Notes: a model not told the origin generated them from the sequence alone. A stretch of DNA of 64,000 nucleotides from Rhodanobacter sp. (GCA_040371205.1 AP031382.1:1671562-1735561); one strand, 5' to 3'. Shown: positions 1 through 15,825, counted from the stretch's first letter. Made by a program: numbers and translations.

Positions 1-265
1 CCCACGCGGCGGCCCAGCTCCAGTCGAATACGAACTCGCCGTGCGAATTGCCCTTGAGGTACAGCGGTGCGGCCGCGCGCAACCGGCCGTCTTCGTAGAG
101 GCCAAGGTGATGCGCCTGCCAGCCCCAATCCGCGCGGATGCAGCCGGTGTCTTCCAGTGCGTGCAGGAAGGCGTGCGAGACGAAGGGATGGCCGTCGGGG
201 CGCAGCGCATCCCAGTCGGCGGCCGGGATGTCGGCGATGCGGTCGTGGAAGCGTGCTTCGATCAC
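1..265 (-). CDS. GNAT/FemAB-like acyltransferase (DUF482 family), 5' part only
   Basis: The reverse strand from a GTG start at 265 reads VIEARFHDRIADIPAADWD and runs off the left edge after 88 codons. The pattern, including HPFVSHAFLHALE and an LYLKGNSHGEFVFDWSW-type segment, is typical of the N-terminus of DUF482 (COG3146) proteins, annotated as GNAT-fold or FemAB-like acyltransferases; the substrate of the family is not established. It starts 9 bp after the stop of the DsbA-like gene, with no good Shine-Dalgarno, so translation is probably coupled to it. Only about a quarter of the usual length is present. Confidence 0.7.
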   Translation of the reverse strand, partial: MIEARFHDRIADIPAADWDALRPDGHPFVSHAFLHALEDTGCIRADWGWQAHHLGLYEDGRLRAAAPLYLKGNSHGEFVFDWSWAAAW

Positions 266-274
266 GCGCGAAGG

Positions 275-4544
<4,270 letters not shown>

Positions 4545-4620
4545 CGAGGCGTCGCATGTCAAGCCAACGGTTAAGCCTTCCCCCTTACAATGCGCGCACT
4601 GCATTGCGCACAGGGCTTCC

Positions 4621-5280
4621 ATGAAACGCTTTCCGATTGTCATCGCCGCCTTCCTGCTGTCGCTGGTCGGCACGGCGCAGGCCGCTACCGGCGCGGCGCG
4701 CGCGCGGCTGGACGCGTTCGCCACCGGCCTGCACTCGCTCACCGGCAACTTCACGCAGACCCTGGTCGACCCGAACGGCAATGTCGGCAAGACCAGCAGC
4801 GGCACGCTGGCGCTGGAGGCGCCGCGGCAGTTCCGCTGGGAGACCACCGCGCCATACAAGCAGACCATCGTGGCCGACGGCAGCCGCGTGTGGATGTACG
4901 ACCCCGAACTGGAGCAGGTGACCGTGCGCATCCAGTCCAGCGAGGAGGCGCACAGCCCGCTCACCGTGCTCACCGACCTCAAGCAGATGGACAAGGAGTT
5001 CAAGGTCGCCGAACAGGGCGAACGCGACGGCCTGGTCTGGTTGCGCCTCACCTCCACCGCGAAGGATCCGCAGTTCGCCTATGCCGACCTCGGCTTCGAC
5101 GCGAATGGTCTGGCGCAGATGACCTTCAAGGACCAGCTCGGCTCCACCACCGACATCCGGTTCTCCGGTTGGAAGCGCAATGTCGACATCCCGGCGTCGG
5201 TGTTCACCTTCGTGCCGCCCAAGGGCGCCGACGTGATCGGCGACGCGCCGGTGCTGCAAGTCGAGCCGCTGAAGAACTGA
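4621..5280 (+). CDS. lolA: outer-membrane lipoprotein carrier protein LolA
   Basis: A 219-aa periplasmic chaperone that carries lipoproteins from the LolCDE transporter to LolB at the outer membrane. It has a clear signal peptide (MKRFPIVIAAFLLSLVGTAQA, cleavage after AQA) and the LolA fold hallmarks LTGNFTQTL, FRWETTAPYKQTIVADG and VWMYDPELEQV. It is followed after 12 bp by the DUF1275 gene and preceded by the REP-like pair. In many gammaproteobacteria lolA sits between ftsK and rarA, and here the same three genes recur with two insertions between them. Confidence 0.96.
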   Translation: MKRFPIVIAAFLLSLVGTAQAATGAARARLDAFATGLHSLTGNFTQTLVDPNGNVGKTSSGTLALEAPRQFRWETTAPYKQTIVADGSRVWMYDPELEQVTVRIQSSEEAHSPLTVLTDLKQMDKEFKVAEQGERDGLVWLRLTSTAKDPQFAYADLGFDANGLAQMTFKDQLGSTTDIRFSGWKRNVDIPASVFTFVPPKGADVIGDAPVLQVEPLKN

Positions 5281-5292
5281 GCGCGAGCTGCC

Positions 5293-5979
5293 GTGCCGGT
5301 ACTGCGCCAACTGCCGCGCTGGGCCTGGTTCGGCACCGCCGTGCTGGCGTTGATCGCCGGCCTGGTCAACGCGGCGGGCTATCTCGGCTTCCGCCACCAG
5401 TCGATCAGCAACATGACCGGCAACACCAGCCTGCTCGGCATCGCGCTGGGCAAGGGCGAGGCGGGCGAGGCGCTGCACTGGCTCCTGACCATCGCCGCCT
5501 TCGTGCTAGGTGCGATGCTGAGCGGCATGATCGTGCAGCAGAGCACGCTGCGGTTGGGGCGGCGCTACGGCCTGGCCTTGCTGCTGGAGTCCGCGCTGCT
5601 GTTCGCCGCGGTGCCGCTGCTCGACGACGCCAGTTCGCTGGGCCTGTACCTCGCCTCGGTGGCGGTCGGACTGCAGAACGGCATGGTCAGCGCGTACAGC
5701 GGCATGGTGATACGCACCACGCACGTCACCGGCATCTTCACCGACATGGGCATCTATCTCGGCCACCTGCTGCGCGGTCTGCCGGTGGACCGGCTGCGCT
5801 TGCGCGTGTGCGTGCTGGTGGCGAGCTGCTTCATGCTGGGCAGCGCGATCGGCGCGGTGCTGTTCGAGCGCATGCGGGACCACAGCCTGCTGATCCCGGC
5901 GACGCTCACCGGCATCTGCGGGCTGGCCTATGCCTCGTACCGGCACTTCGCGGCGGCCGGCGGCCCGGACGCGCCGTAA
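5293..5979 (+). CDS. DUF1275 (YoaK) family membrane protein
   Basis: A 228-aa polytopic inner-membrane protein with roughly six hydrophobic segments. The signature of DUF1275 is visible: GLVNAAGYLGFRHQSISNMTGNTSLLGIALGKG near the N-terminus and QNGMVSAYSGMVIRTTHVTGIFTDMGIYLG in the middle. The family is often annotated as a putative transporter; no substrate is established. The GTG start at 5293 is 12 bp after lolA and has only a weak ribosome site, so it may be read from the lolA message. Confidence 0.85.
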   Translation: MPVLRQLPRWAWFGTAVLALIAGLVNAAGYLGFRHQSISNMTGNTSLLGIALGKGEAGEALHWLLTIAAFVLGAMLSGMIVQQSTLRLGRRYGLALLLESALLFAAVPLLDDASSLGLYLASVAVGLQNGMVSAYSGMVIRTTHVTGIFTDMGIYLGHLLRGLPVDRLRLRVCVLVASCFMLGSAIGAVLFERMRDHSLLIPATLTGICGLAYASYRHFAAAGGPDAP

Positions 5980-6021
5980 GGTTGCCGATGCGCCCCGGCG
6001 CACGGCCGCTCCGCCGCGGCG

Positions 6022-9000
6022 TCAGTGGGCGAGCGTGCAGCAGTCGCGGCCATGCCGCTTGGATTCGTAGAGCGCGGCATCGGCGCGGGCGAGCCAGGAG
6101 CTCATGCTCTCGCCGGGCTTGAGCAGGGCGATGCCGATGCTCACGGTGACGCGGATGTCGCGGCCTTCGTGCCGCACCCGGGCGTTGCGCAGCGACAGGC
6201 GGATGCGTTCGGCCACCGCCATGGCGTGTTCGCTGGTGCTGTTCGGCAGGCACAGCACGAGTTCCTCGCCGCCATAGCGGCCGACCAGGTCGTCGATGCG
6301 CAGCTGATCGCGGATGACGTTGGCGGTGGCGCGCAGCACCGCATCGCCACCCTGGTGGCCGTATTCGTCGTTGATGCGCTTGAAATGGTCCAGATCCAGC
6401 AGGGCGGCGCACGCGCTGTCGGAGGCTTGCCGCACGTTTTCGGCCTGTTCCAGGAAGCGGCGGCGGTTGAACAGGCCGGTGAGCTCGTCGGTGCCGGCGA
6501 GCAGGTCCAGGCGCTGGTTGGCGGCACGCAACTCGCGCGTATGCGCGTCGATCTGCGCCTGCAATCCTTCGGCGCGGCGGCGCAACTGGATCGTTCGCAG
6601 ATGGGCCAGCAGCGCAACCAGTCCGAGCAGCAGCGCGGCGCCGAGGATGCGCGCCCACACGGTTTCGTACCACAGCGGCGCCACGGTGACGTCGAGCGTG
6701 CTTTCCACCGCGTGCGCATGCATGCCGCGTGGTATGGCGCGAAGGCGCAGCACGTAGCTGCCATGCGGCAGGTTGGTGTAGATCGCGCTGGGTGCGCTGC
6801 CCTTGGGCACGTCGATCCAGTCGTCGTCGAAGCCGTCCATGCGGTAGCTGTAGCCGGTCTCCTGCGGTGCCTGGTAGTCGAGCAGGGCGAAGTCCAGGCG
6901 CAGGTTGCGTTCGTGCGCGGACAGCACCAGCTTGCCGTGCTCGCCAGGCAATTGGCCGAACGGCAACGGACGCCCGTTCACCAGGGCATTGGTGATGCGC
7001 AAGGGAGGCTTTTCGTTGTACGACTCGTGCCAGTCCGGGCGCACCACGGTCAGGCCGCCGAGGCCGCCGAACAGCAGCGTGTCGTCGCCGGGCATGCGGG
7101 CGGCCGCGGCATAGAAGATGTAGCTGGCGATGCGCTGGCCGTCGCGCATGCCGAGGTTGTGGATTTGCAGCGTGTTGCCGTCGATCTCGGCGATGCCGTT
7201 GGACGTGCTCGCCCACAGGTTGCCGCGGTTGTCGGGAAGCAGGGCGGTGATCTTGTCGCTGACCAGGCCATTGTCCGTGCCTATGCGCTGGAAGCGCCAG
7301 GGCGGGCGGTTGCCTTGCGGCAGCATGGCGAGCCCGTTCAGTGTGCCGACCCACACCCGGCCGCGCGCGTCGGTGGCGATGGAGGTCACCAGGTTCTGCG
7401 GCAGGCTGGTGGGGTCGCCTGGCTTTTGCGTAAGGTTGGTGAAGCCGCCGGTCTGCAGCGGATCGCTGGCGATGCTGATGCCGTTGTTGGTGGCGTACCA
7501 GACTTGCGTGCCCACGCGCACGATGTTGTGCACGGTGTTGTTGACGAGGCTGCCGGGCTGGCCGGCTTCGTGGACGAAGTGGACCAGTTCGCCGTTGCGC
7601 GTGTCGTAGCGGTAGGCGCCTTCGTAGGTGCCGATCAGCATGTACGGGCCGACGCGCAGCTGGGTCAGTACGGGGCTTTTGTCCAGTGCGGGCAGGATGG
7701 AGGGGGTCACCTTGAGGGTGCGCGGGTCGACGCTGGCGATGCCCTGGTTGCCGATCCAGATCGAGCCGTCGGGCGCCTCGGTCACGCTCTGGATGTCGCG
7801 GCGCAGCTGGTTGCCGGTCAGCTTCAACTCGCGCACGCTGGCATTGGCCGGGTCGACGATATCGATCTTGCCCGCGGCCATGCCGAGCCAGACCCGGTTC
7901 TGGCCGTCCACGTAGACGCTGCGCACATTGGGGTTCGACAGCGCATGCGTGGTGTCGGCCGCGGGCGGCAGCGAGAACGCCATGCCGGTCGTGGCCGAGG
8001 TGCGCGCCACGCCGAAATCGGTGGCGGCCCAGGCGTTGCCGGCATTGCCGAGCAGCAACGCGCGCACGGTGTTGCCGGGCAGGGAGGACGGCAGCGAGGT
8101 GTCGTGGTCGAATGTGCGGGCGGCGGTATCGCCGGGCGTGTAGGCGATGATGCCGTTGCCGTCGGTGGCGATCCACATGCGGTTGGGCCGCACTTCGAGG
8201 AAGTCGCGCGTGGTGGCCTGCCGGGCCGCGCCGGCCAGGCCGCTGTAGCCGGGTATGGTGTGCCAGTGGCCGTCGGCGTCGCGGTAGACCGCGCCCATCT
8301 GCGCGCTGCCCACCCACAGCCTGCCCTCGGCGTCCTCGCGCATGGCCCAGATTTCGCCGTGCAGCACCTCGCCGATCGTGCCGGCCGGGTAGGTGGGGCG
8401 CACGAAATCCCGCTTGCCCGCGTAGCGCACGAACAAGCCGTTGTCGTTTCCCAGCCACACGTTGCCGGCGCGATCCTGGTACACCGCGAAATTCCGCAGC
8501 GAGGAGCGCGGACCGATATCCACCGCGTTGATGCGGTCGCTGTCCAGATTCAGATAGTCCAGCCCGCCGTCGGTGGCGATCCATACGCCGCGGGTGCCGT
8601 CCGGGGCCAGGGTGTAGATCTTGCGGTTGCTGGTGCCGCCGCGGCCGATCGGGTAACTACGGAAGTGGCCGGTCTGTGGATCGAATCGCGCCAGCCCGCC
8701 CGCGTTCGTGCCCACCAGCAGGCTGCCGTCCGGCAACGCCAGCAGGCAGCGCACGTAGGTGTCGGGCAGGCCGGTGGTGGTGCTGCCGGCCAGCTCGAAG
8801 GTCTGGATCCGGTAGCCGTCGTAACGGGCGAGACCGCCCATGGTGCCGATCCACAACAGGCCGTTGCGATCCTGCGCCAGAGCGGTGGTAATGGTGTGCG
8901 GGAGACCCTGGGCCATGCCCAGGCTGTCGAACCATGGCTGTTCCAGCGGACGCCACGGATCGGGAACGCCGGCGGCGCGCAGCACCGGCAGGGGCAGTAA

Positions 9001-9051
9001 CGCCAGCAACGCCGCCAGCAGGATCGCGCGCAGGCCGGCGGTTCGGATCAT
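6022..9051 (-). CDS. propeller-type sensor diguanylate cyclase
   Basis: A predicted 1009-aa membrane sensor that makes c-di-GMP. A signal peptide (MIRTAGLRAILLAALLALLP) is followed by a long periplasmic array of two-component-regulator propeller repeats (for example GLLWIGTMGGLARYDG, RVWVGTLNGLAML), a Y_Y_Y-type beta-sandwich (residues about 680-780), one membrane span near 805-825, a short coiled coil and a GGDEF domain. The active-site motif is GGEEL near residue 926, preceded by RIDD in the position of the RxxD inhibitory site, so it should be active and product-inhibited. The ATG at 9051 was preferred because it gives the signal peptide; a start 27 codons upstream is possible. Ligand unknown. 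Confidence 0.9.
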   Translation of the reverse strand: MIRTAGLRAILLAALLALLPLPVLRAAGVPDPWRPLEQPWFDSLGMAQGLPHTITTALAQDRNGLLWIGTMGGLARYDGYRIQTFELAGSTTTGLPDTYVRCLLALPDGSLLVGTNAGGLARFDPQTGHFRSYPIGRGGTSNRKIYTLAPDGTRGVWIATDGGLDYLNLDSDRINAVDIGPRSSLRNFAVYQDRAGNVWLGNDNGLFVRYAGKRDFVRPTYPAGTIGEVLHGEIWAMREDAEGRLWVGSAQMGAVYRDADGHWHTIPGYSGLAGAARQATTRDFLEVRPNRMWIATDGNGIIAYTPGDTAARTFDHDTSLPSSLPGNTVRALLLGNAGNAWAATDFGVARTSATTGMAFSLPPAADTTHALSNPNVRSVYVDGQNRVWLGMAAGKIDIVDPANASVRELKLTGNQLRRDIQSVTEAPDGSIWIGNQGIASVDPRTLKVTPSILPALDKSPVLTQLRVGPYMLIGTYEGAYRYDTRNGELVHFVHEAGQPGSLVNNTVHNIVRVGTQVWYATNNGISIASDPLQTGGFTNLTQKPGDPTSLPQNLVTSIATDARGRVWVGTLNGLAMLPQGNRPPWRFQRIGTDNGLVSDKITALLPDNRGNLWASTSNGIAEIDGNTLQIHNLGMRDGQRIASYIFYAAAARMPGDDTLLFGGLGGLTVVRPDWHESYNEKPPLRITNALVNGRPLPFGQLPGEHGKLVLSAHERNLRLDFALLDYQAPQETGYSYRMDGFDDDWIDVPKGSAPSAIYTNLPHGSYVLRLRAIPRGMHAHAVESTLDVTVAPLWYETVWARILGAALLLGLVALLAHLRTIQLRRRAEGLQAQIDAHTRELRAANQRLDLLAGTDELTGLFNRRRFLEQAENVRQASDSACAALLDLDHFKRINDEYGHQGGDAVLRATANVIRDQLRIDDLVGRYGGEELVLCLPNSTSEHAMAVAERIRLSLRNARVRHEGRDIRVTVSIGIALLKPGESMSSWLARADAALYESKRHGRDCCTLAH

Positions 9052-9227
9052 GGGCGGAATGCCCGGAACTCGTCGTGCTTGCGGCGGTGGCGATGCGGAT
9101 CGTAAGGAGGGCGATTTCCACCGGACATGCAAGCGCCTTGACGCGATACTGTGGGTTACGGCGGCATGATAGCCCGCAACATCCCGGTGCGGGGCGGGCC
9201 GGCGGCGGTCGCCGTATCATGGGAGCC

Positions 9228-10565
9228 ATGTCGCGCAGTCCCTTGCAACCCACGGCCTCCCTGTTCGCCGAACCCGAAGCGCTCAAGCCGTTGGCCGAGC
9301 GCATGCGTCCCCGCAACCTGGACGAGATCGTCGGCCAGCGCCGGCTGGTGGCGCCGGACCGCGCCCTGCGCCGCGCGCTGGAAGCCGGCCGGCTGCACTC
9401 GATGGTGCTGTGGGGGCCGCCCGGCTGCGGCAAGACCACGCTGGCGCTGCTGGTGGCGCAGTACGCCGACGCTGATTTCAAGGCGATCTCGGCGGTGCTT
9501 TCCGGCCTGCCCGAGGTGCGCAAGGCGCTGGCCGAGGCGGAGGCGAACTTCGCCCAGGGCCGGCGCACCGTACTGTTCGTGGACGAGGTGCACCGCTTCA
9601 ACAAGGCCCAGCAGGACGCCTTCCTGCCGCACATCGAGCGCGGCGTGATCCTGTTCGTGGGCGCCACCACCGAGAATCCCTCGTTCGAGTTGAACTCCGC
9701 GCTGCTCTCGCGTTGCCGCGTGCACGTGCTGGAGGCGGTCTCGGCGGACGACATCGTCGCTGCGCTCAAGCGGGCGCTCGCGGATGCGGAACGCGGCCTC
9801 GGCGCGCAGCCATTGCAGGTGGACGACGCCTTGCTGCAGCTGATCGCCCAGGCCGCCGACGGCGACGTGCGCCGCGCGCTCACCCTGTTGGAGATCGCCG
9901 CCGAGTTGGCTCAGGACGGCCGCATCGACCAGGCCACGCTGGAACAGGTGCTGGCCGACCGCACCCGCCGCTTCGACAAGCAGGGCGAGCAGTTCTACGA
10001 CCAGATCTCGGCGCTGCACAAATCCGTGCGCTCGTCCGACCCCGACGCCGCCGTCTACTGGCTGGCGCGCATGCTCGACGGCGGCTGCGATCCCCTGTAC
10101 CTGGCCCGCCGCCTGACCCGCATGGCGGTGGAGGACGTGGGCCTGGCCGAGCCGCGCGCCTGGCGCATGGCGCTGGACGCCTGGGACACCTACGAACGCC
10201 TCGGCAGTCCCGAGGGTGAGCTTGGGCTCGCGCAACTCGCGATCTGGCTGGCCGTGGCGCCCAAGAGCAACGCCGCCTACCAGGCCTTCAACGCCGCCCG
10301 CGCCGCGGTGCGCGAAACCGGCACGCTCGACGTGCCCATGCACCTGCGCAACGCGCCCACCAAGCTTATGAAGGGCCTGGGTTACGGCAAGGGCTACCAG
10401 TACGACCACGACGCCGAAGGCGGCATCGCGCTCGACCAGCAATGCCTGCCCGACGCACTGGAAGGCACCGTGTTCTACGAGCCGGTGGAACGCGGACTGG
10501 AGCTGCAGCTGCGCGACAAACTGCTGGCGCTGCGCGAGGCCCGTCGCAAGGCGCGCGGCCGCTGA
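9228..10565 (+). CDS. rarA: replication-associated recombination protein A (AAA+ clamp-loader-like ATPase)
   Basis: A 445-aa MgsA/RarA/WRNIP1 protein that acts at stalled forks. It has the RarA N-terminus PLAERMRPRNLDEIVGQRRLV, Walker A WGPPGCGKTTLALL, Walker B TVLFVDEVHRFNKAQQDAFLP, sensor-1 GATTENPSFELN, and the C-terminal tetramerisation region (SDPDAAVYWLARMLDGGCDP). Start ATG 9228 follows GGGAG at 5 nt. It is divergent from the diguanylate cyclase, with a 176-bp shared promoter region. Confidence 0.96.
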   Translation: MSRSPLQPTASLFAEPEALKPLAERMRPRNLDEIVGQRRLVAPDRALRRALEAGRLHSMVLWGPPGCGKTTLALLVAQYADADFKAISAVLSGLPEVRKALAEAEANFAQGRRTVLFVDEVHRFNKAQQDAFLPHIERGVILFVGATTENPSFELNSALLSRCRVHVLEAVSADDIVAALKRALADAERGLGAQPLQVDDALLQLIAQAADGDVRRALTLLEIAAELAQDGRIDQATLEQVLADRTRRFDKQGEQFYDQISALHKSVRSSDPDAAVYWLARMLDGGCDPLYLARRLTRMAVEDVGLAEPRAWRMALDAWDTYERLGSPEGELGLAQLAIWLAVAPKSNAAYQAFNAARAAVRETGTLDVPMHLRNAPTKLMKGLGYGKGYQYDHDAEGGIALDQQCLPDALEGTVFYEPVERGLELQLRDKLLALREARRKARGR

Positions 10566-10642
10566 GCGTCGCTGCTGCATCGCCGCTTGCCCGGCATGGC
10601 GCGAAATGGGAGATTCGTGCCGGGTAGCGGGGAGGGCGAGAC

Positions 10643-12959
<2,317 letters not shown>

Positions 12960-13014
12960 TAGGATGCGCCTCGGCCGAACGCGTCGAGTGCGTGTTCGGC
13001 AGCAGCAACGATAC

Positions 13015-13104
13015 GGAGAGATGGCCGAGCGGTTTAAGGCACCGGTCTTGAAAACCGGCGAAGGGTCAAACCTTCCGTGGGTTCGAATCCCACTCTCTCC
13101 GCCA
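13015..13104 (+). tRNA. tRNA-Ser(UGA)
   Basis: A 90-nt class II tRNA including encoded CCA. The acceptor stem GGAGAGA pairs with TCTCTCC, the discriminator is G, the anticodon loop CTTGAAA presents TGA, and a variable arm and a T arm (GGGTTCGAATCCC) are present. It lies downstream of serS. Its 3' end resembles, but is not identical to, the island's att core. Confidence 0.97.
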
Positions 13105-13221
13105 AATTGCCTAAAGGCCCTTTTATGGCCCTGGCCTGATCCGCGTGATGTCACGATGTAGCGTGACAGTTGGGAACTATGTAGGATCATCCTCAAGATA
13201 AGGATGTCCTCAGGGGGACAG

Positions 13222-13776
13222 ATGAATTTTGAGTTCGTGCCTGCGGTCACGCCGGGGCTATTTAACGCAACCCGCGATGCTTGGCAGACGCAGTTGCGTG
13301 AAAACCCAGAGAACACCAGCGAAACATACTATTCAGCAGGGCTGGCCTATCTTGAGCGTGCTCTCGACGGAGGCGTCTTCGGTGCTGATGGGGCAGGAGG
13401 TCTCAGTGCGGTCGTTGAGAACGGCAACAGTTTTGCGTCAGCACTGATTGTCATCTCTCACGCCAAAGCGAAGACCGACGACGCTTACCTCAAGATGCTA
13501 AACATCTACGTGCAGCCAAACTTGAACTTGGCTGACAGCGAGCCAAATTATGCTGAACTTGCGTGGATCGCGGCAAATGCCATCGTGGGCGGTCTGGGGC
13601 TGACTTATAAGCACTATCCGTCCAGACAGCTAAAGATTCACACGGTGTTCCCGTTAGACAAAGAGTTCTTGACCGCAGTCATGACAGTGATGATGCGAGA
13701 ACGTGAATTCTCGCAGAACTACGACGTTAGTTTTCACGCGAACTGGCTTGTGGTTACGAAAAAAGACGTTATGTAA
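13222..13776 (+). CDS. hypothetical protein
   Basis: A 184-aa soluble protein beginning MNFEFVPAVTPGLFNATRDA. The ATG at 13222 follows AGGGGGA at 3 nt and is preferred to an ATG 18 nt upstream. No signal peptide or membrane helix. Base composition is clearly lower in GC than the flanking chromosome and codon use is relaxed, suggesting transfer. Segments such as AGLAYLERALDGGVFGADGAGG and ALIVISHAKAKTDDAYLKMLNIYVQPN suggest a compact alpha/beta fold, but I do not recognise a family. Confidence 0.6.
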   Translation: MNFEFVPAVTPGLFNATRDAWQTQLRENPENTSETYYSAGLAYLERALDGGVFGADGAGGLSAVVENGNSFASALIVISHAKAKTDDAYLKMLNIYVQPNLNLADSEPNYAELAWIAANAIVGGLGLTYKHYPSRQLKIHTVFPLDKEFLTAVMTVMMREREFSQNYDVSFHANWLVVTKKDVM

Positions 13777-13907
13777 CAATCACAAGTGGTTGCATGGTTG
13801 ATTGTTGCGGAAAAATATTGTATCATGTATGCCGCAGTGGCGGCCACGACCTGCGGTAGATCACAGGTTTGTGGGGCTGCTGCCAATTCATAACCGAGGG
13901 AATAGCT

Positions 13908-14096
13908 ATGGCCAAGTTCGACGATGGGCACATGAGCCACGCGAGCTTCAACGCCATCAAAGACGTGTTGGTGGCGAAGCTTGCGAACGTGATCGAAGCG
14001 CAGTTGATCGCCATGGGTGATGATGCCAAGGGCATCTCGTGGTTTTCTTCCTGTGCGGAAGAATACGTCTGTACGCGAGTTCTTCGCGCCGCGTAA
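13908..14096 (+). CDS. short hypothetical protein
   Basis: A 62-aa reading frame from ATG 13908, with GAGGGA at 8 nt upstream and a strong rho-independent terminator 25 bp after its stop. The product (MAKFDDGHMSHASFNAIKD onward) is soluble, mostly helical in character, with two cysteines near the C-terminus. No family recognised. The ribosome site and terminator make it more likely to be real than its size suggests. Confidence 0.5.
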   Translation: MAKFDDGHMSHASFNAIKDVLVAKLANVIEAQLIAMGDDAKGISWFSSCAEEYVCTRVLRAA

Positions 14097-14120
14097 ATTT
14101 TGAAGTATTTGAGGATACTG

Positions 14121-14150
14121 AAAAGCCCGGCAATCGCCGGGCTTTTTTCT
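14121..14150 (+). terminator. rho-independent terminator
   Basis: Perfect hairpin AAAAGCCCGGC-aatc-GCCGGGCTTTT followed by further T residues, just after the 62-aa gene. Confidence 0.9.
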
Positions 14151-14289
14151 TTGCCTGCGCCATCACGGCGTCAAGCCGTGCGCCGATGTCCACCCTGCAG
14201 TTGCGCTGGTGCCCCGCGAGTCTTGACGGAACCGATGGCGTGTCTGGCAGTGCCGATGCGCGGAAGTCAGGCAGGCGAGCCCAAGCCCC

Positions 14290-14320
14290 AGAAACACAAA
14301 TCCCGGCACGAGGCCGGGAT
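14290..14320 (-). terminator. probable original terminator of tRNA-Ser(CGA), displaced by the island
   Basis: On the minus strand, ATCCCGGC-ctcgt-GCCGGGAT is followed by TTGTGTTT. Before island insertion it would have stood about 20 bp beyond the 3' end of tRNA-Ser(CGA), which now lies 19 kb away at the other att copy. The role is inferred from this position. Confidence 0.6.
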
Positions 14321-14340
14321 CGTGTAAAACCTTGATGCTA

Positions 14341-14355
14341 CTGGCGGAGAGGGTG
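14341..14355. other. left attachment site core
   Basis: CTGGCGGAGAGGGTG, identical to positions 33379-33393. Read on the minus strand it is the last bases of the tRNA-Ser(CGA) acceptor stem, discriminator and CCA. The displaced tRNA terminator sits immediately outside it. Confidence 0.85.
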
Positions 14356-14486
14356 ACCGCCTTCAACGTCCACAACAAACCCCAATGATCCGCAGGGACG
14401 TACAAGAAAACATCTTTATTTTAGCCACTTACGAAGAAAGATAGCTCAACAAGTCACAACGATACCCAGCCGCATCCAAGCCAAAT

Positions 14487-14515
14487 TGGTACACTGAATG
14501 GCACACTGAAAACTC
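14487..14515. repeat. candidate integrase arm-type site, left end
   Basis: A 29-bp sequence containing two spaced GG(T/C)ACACT units, matching 23 of 29 positions with 33304-33332 in the same orientation. It lies 17 bp before the integrase start, so integrase binding here could also repress int. Function is inferred from position. Confidence 0.55.
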
Positions 14516-14532
14516 AACCTGGAGCCTCCGCT

Positions 14533-15825
14533 ATGGCCCTGCTCACTGACACCAAGGCACGTAGTGTCAAACCCGGAGGTATGCCGCTTGCACATGGCGG
14601 AGTCACCGGATTGGCACTTGATCCATCCTCCACTCACAAAGGGCGCGGCAAGTGGTTCCTCCGCTATGTCAGCCCCATCACCAAGAAGCGCCGTAAAGCC
14701 GGGCTAGGCAGCTACCCCGAGATCGGCATTGCGGAAGCGGCGCAGCGGGCTCGCCTCATGCGTGACCAGATCGCCCATGGCGAAGACCCGTTGGAGATCA
14801 AGGCCAACGAGGCTACCAAGCCCCGTATGCCGTCTCTGAAGGAGGCCGCGGAGATTCTTCATGCCGAACTGAAGCCCGGCTGGAAGAACATCAAGCATGG
14901 CCAGCAGTGGATCAATACCCTGACCGAATACGTATTCCCCGAGATCGGCGCGGTACCGTTGGATCAGATCCAGCCACGCCACATTGCCGACGTGCTGCGC
15001 CCCATCTGGCTGGAAAAGGCCGAAACAGCTGGGCGCGTGAAGCAGCGTTTACATGCTGTCATGGCCTGGGGTTGGGCGCATAGCTACTGCCAGTCCAATC
15101 CGGTGGATGTCGTCGACCACCTCTTGCCACTGCAGCCCGGCAAGGCCGTCCGCACAAAACACCATCCCGCCATGCCTTGGCCGCTCATTCCTGCGTTTGC
15201 CAAGGCACATCTGCCCACGCTCAAACCACCCGAACACCCGGACGTTTCTTGTCAGGTATTGAAATTTCTCATCCTGACGGCCGCGCGCTCCGGCGAAGTC
15301 CGGCTCATGACCTGGGATGAGGTTGATCTAGGTGCCAAGCTGTGGACAGTGCCGGCAGAGCGCATGAAAGCGAAGTTGACCCACCGAGTACCGTTATCGA
15401 CGCAGGCTATGGCCGTCCTCAAGCACCAGCAGGGCCAGCACGACACGTTTGTGTTCCCCTCCGTGCGCAAGGGCACCCCATTGTCGGACATGACCTTGAC
15501 GGCCCTCCTGCGGCGCCTAGAAGCCGTCAGTGACGTGCCCAGGCGCACTGCAACGGCTCATGGCTTCCGATCCAGCTTCCGCGACTGGTGCAGCGAGAAA
15601 GGCTATCCGCGCGACCTGGCAGAGCGTGCGCTAGCTCACGCCGTCCAGAACAAGGTCGAGGCAGCCTATCACCGGACTGACTTGCTGGAGCAGCGTCGGC
15701 CATTGATGCAGACATGGGGGGACTTCGTCGTGATGGGCCCACCGAAGACTCCAATCACGGATATGTTTCGAGAGTATATGGGGCGCCAACAAATCGCCTC
15801 GGCAAAAACTCCAGGCAAGACGTAG
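14533..15825 (+). CDS. P4-type tyrosine integrase
   Basis: A 430-aa site-specific recombinase that integrates and excises the island. The N-terminal DUF4102-type arm-binding domain (MALLTDTKARSVKPG, KWFLRYVSPITKKRRKAGLGSYPE) is followed by a SAM-like core domain and the catalytic domain. Catalytic residues are visible: Arg in TAARSGEVRLM, Lys in ERMKAKLTHRVPL, HxxR in AHGFRSSFRDW, His in LAHAVQNKVE and the Tyr nucleophile in AAYHRTD. It appears intact. The ATG at 14533 has GGAG 11 nt upstream. It points into the island from the left att site. Confidence 0.95.
   Translation: MALLTDTKARSVKPGGMPLAHGGVTGLALDPSSTHKGRGKWFLRYVSPITKKRRKAGLGSYPEIGIAEAAQRARLMRDQIAHGEDPLEIKANEATKPRMPSLKEAAEILHAELKPGWKNIKHGQQWINTLTEYVFPEIGAVPLDQIQPRHIADVLRPIWLEKAETAGRVKQRLHAVMAWGWAHSYCQSNPVDVVDHLLPLQPGKAVRTKHHPAMPWPLIPAFAKAHLPTLKPPEHPDVSCQVLKFLILTAARSGEVRLMTWDEVDLGAKLWTVPAERMKAKLTHRVPLSTQAMAVLKHQQGQHDTFVFPSVRKGTPLSDMTLTALLRRLEAVSDVPRRTATAHGFRSSFRDWCSEKGYPRDLAERALAHAVQNKVEAAYHRTDLLEQRRPLMQTWGDFVVMGPPKTPITDMFREYMGRQQIASAKTPGKT

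Noticed and set aside
6025-9000. Plus-strand 991-codon open frame opposite the diguanylate cyclase
   Set aside because: Low-complexity mirror of a real gene whose minus-strand product has signal peptide, propeller repeats and GGDEF motifs.
13015-13104. tRNA-Ser(UGA) as the target of the island
   Set aside because: The left att core matches the 3' end of tRNA-Ser(CGA) exactly over 15 bp but differs from tRNA-Ser(UGA) by one base, and lies 1.2 kb from it with a terminator belonging to the other tRNA between.
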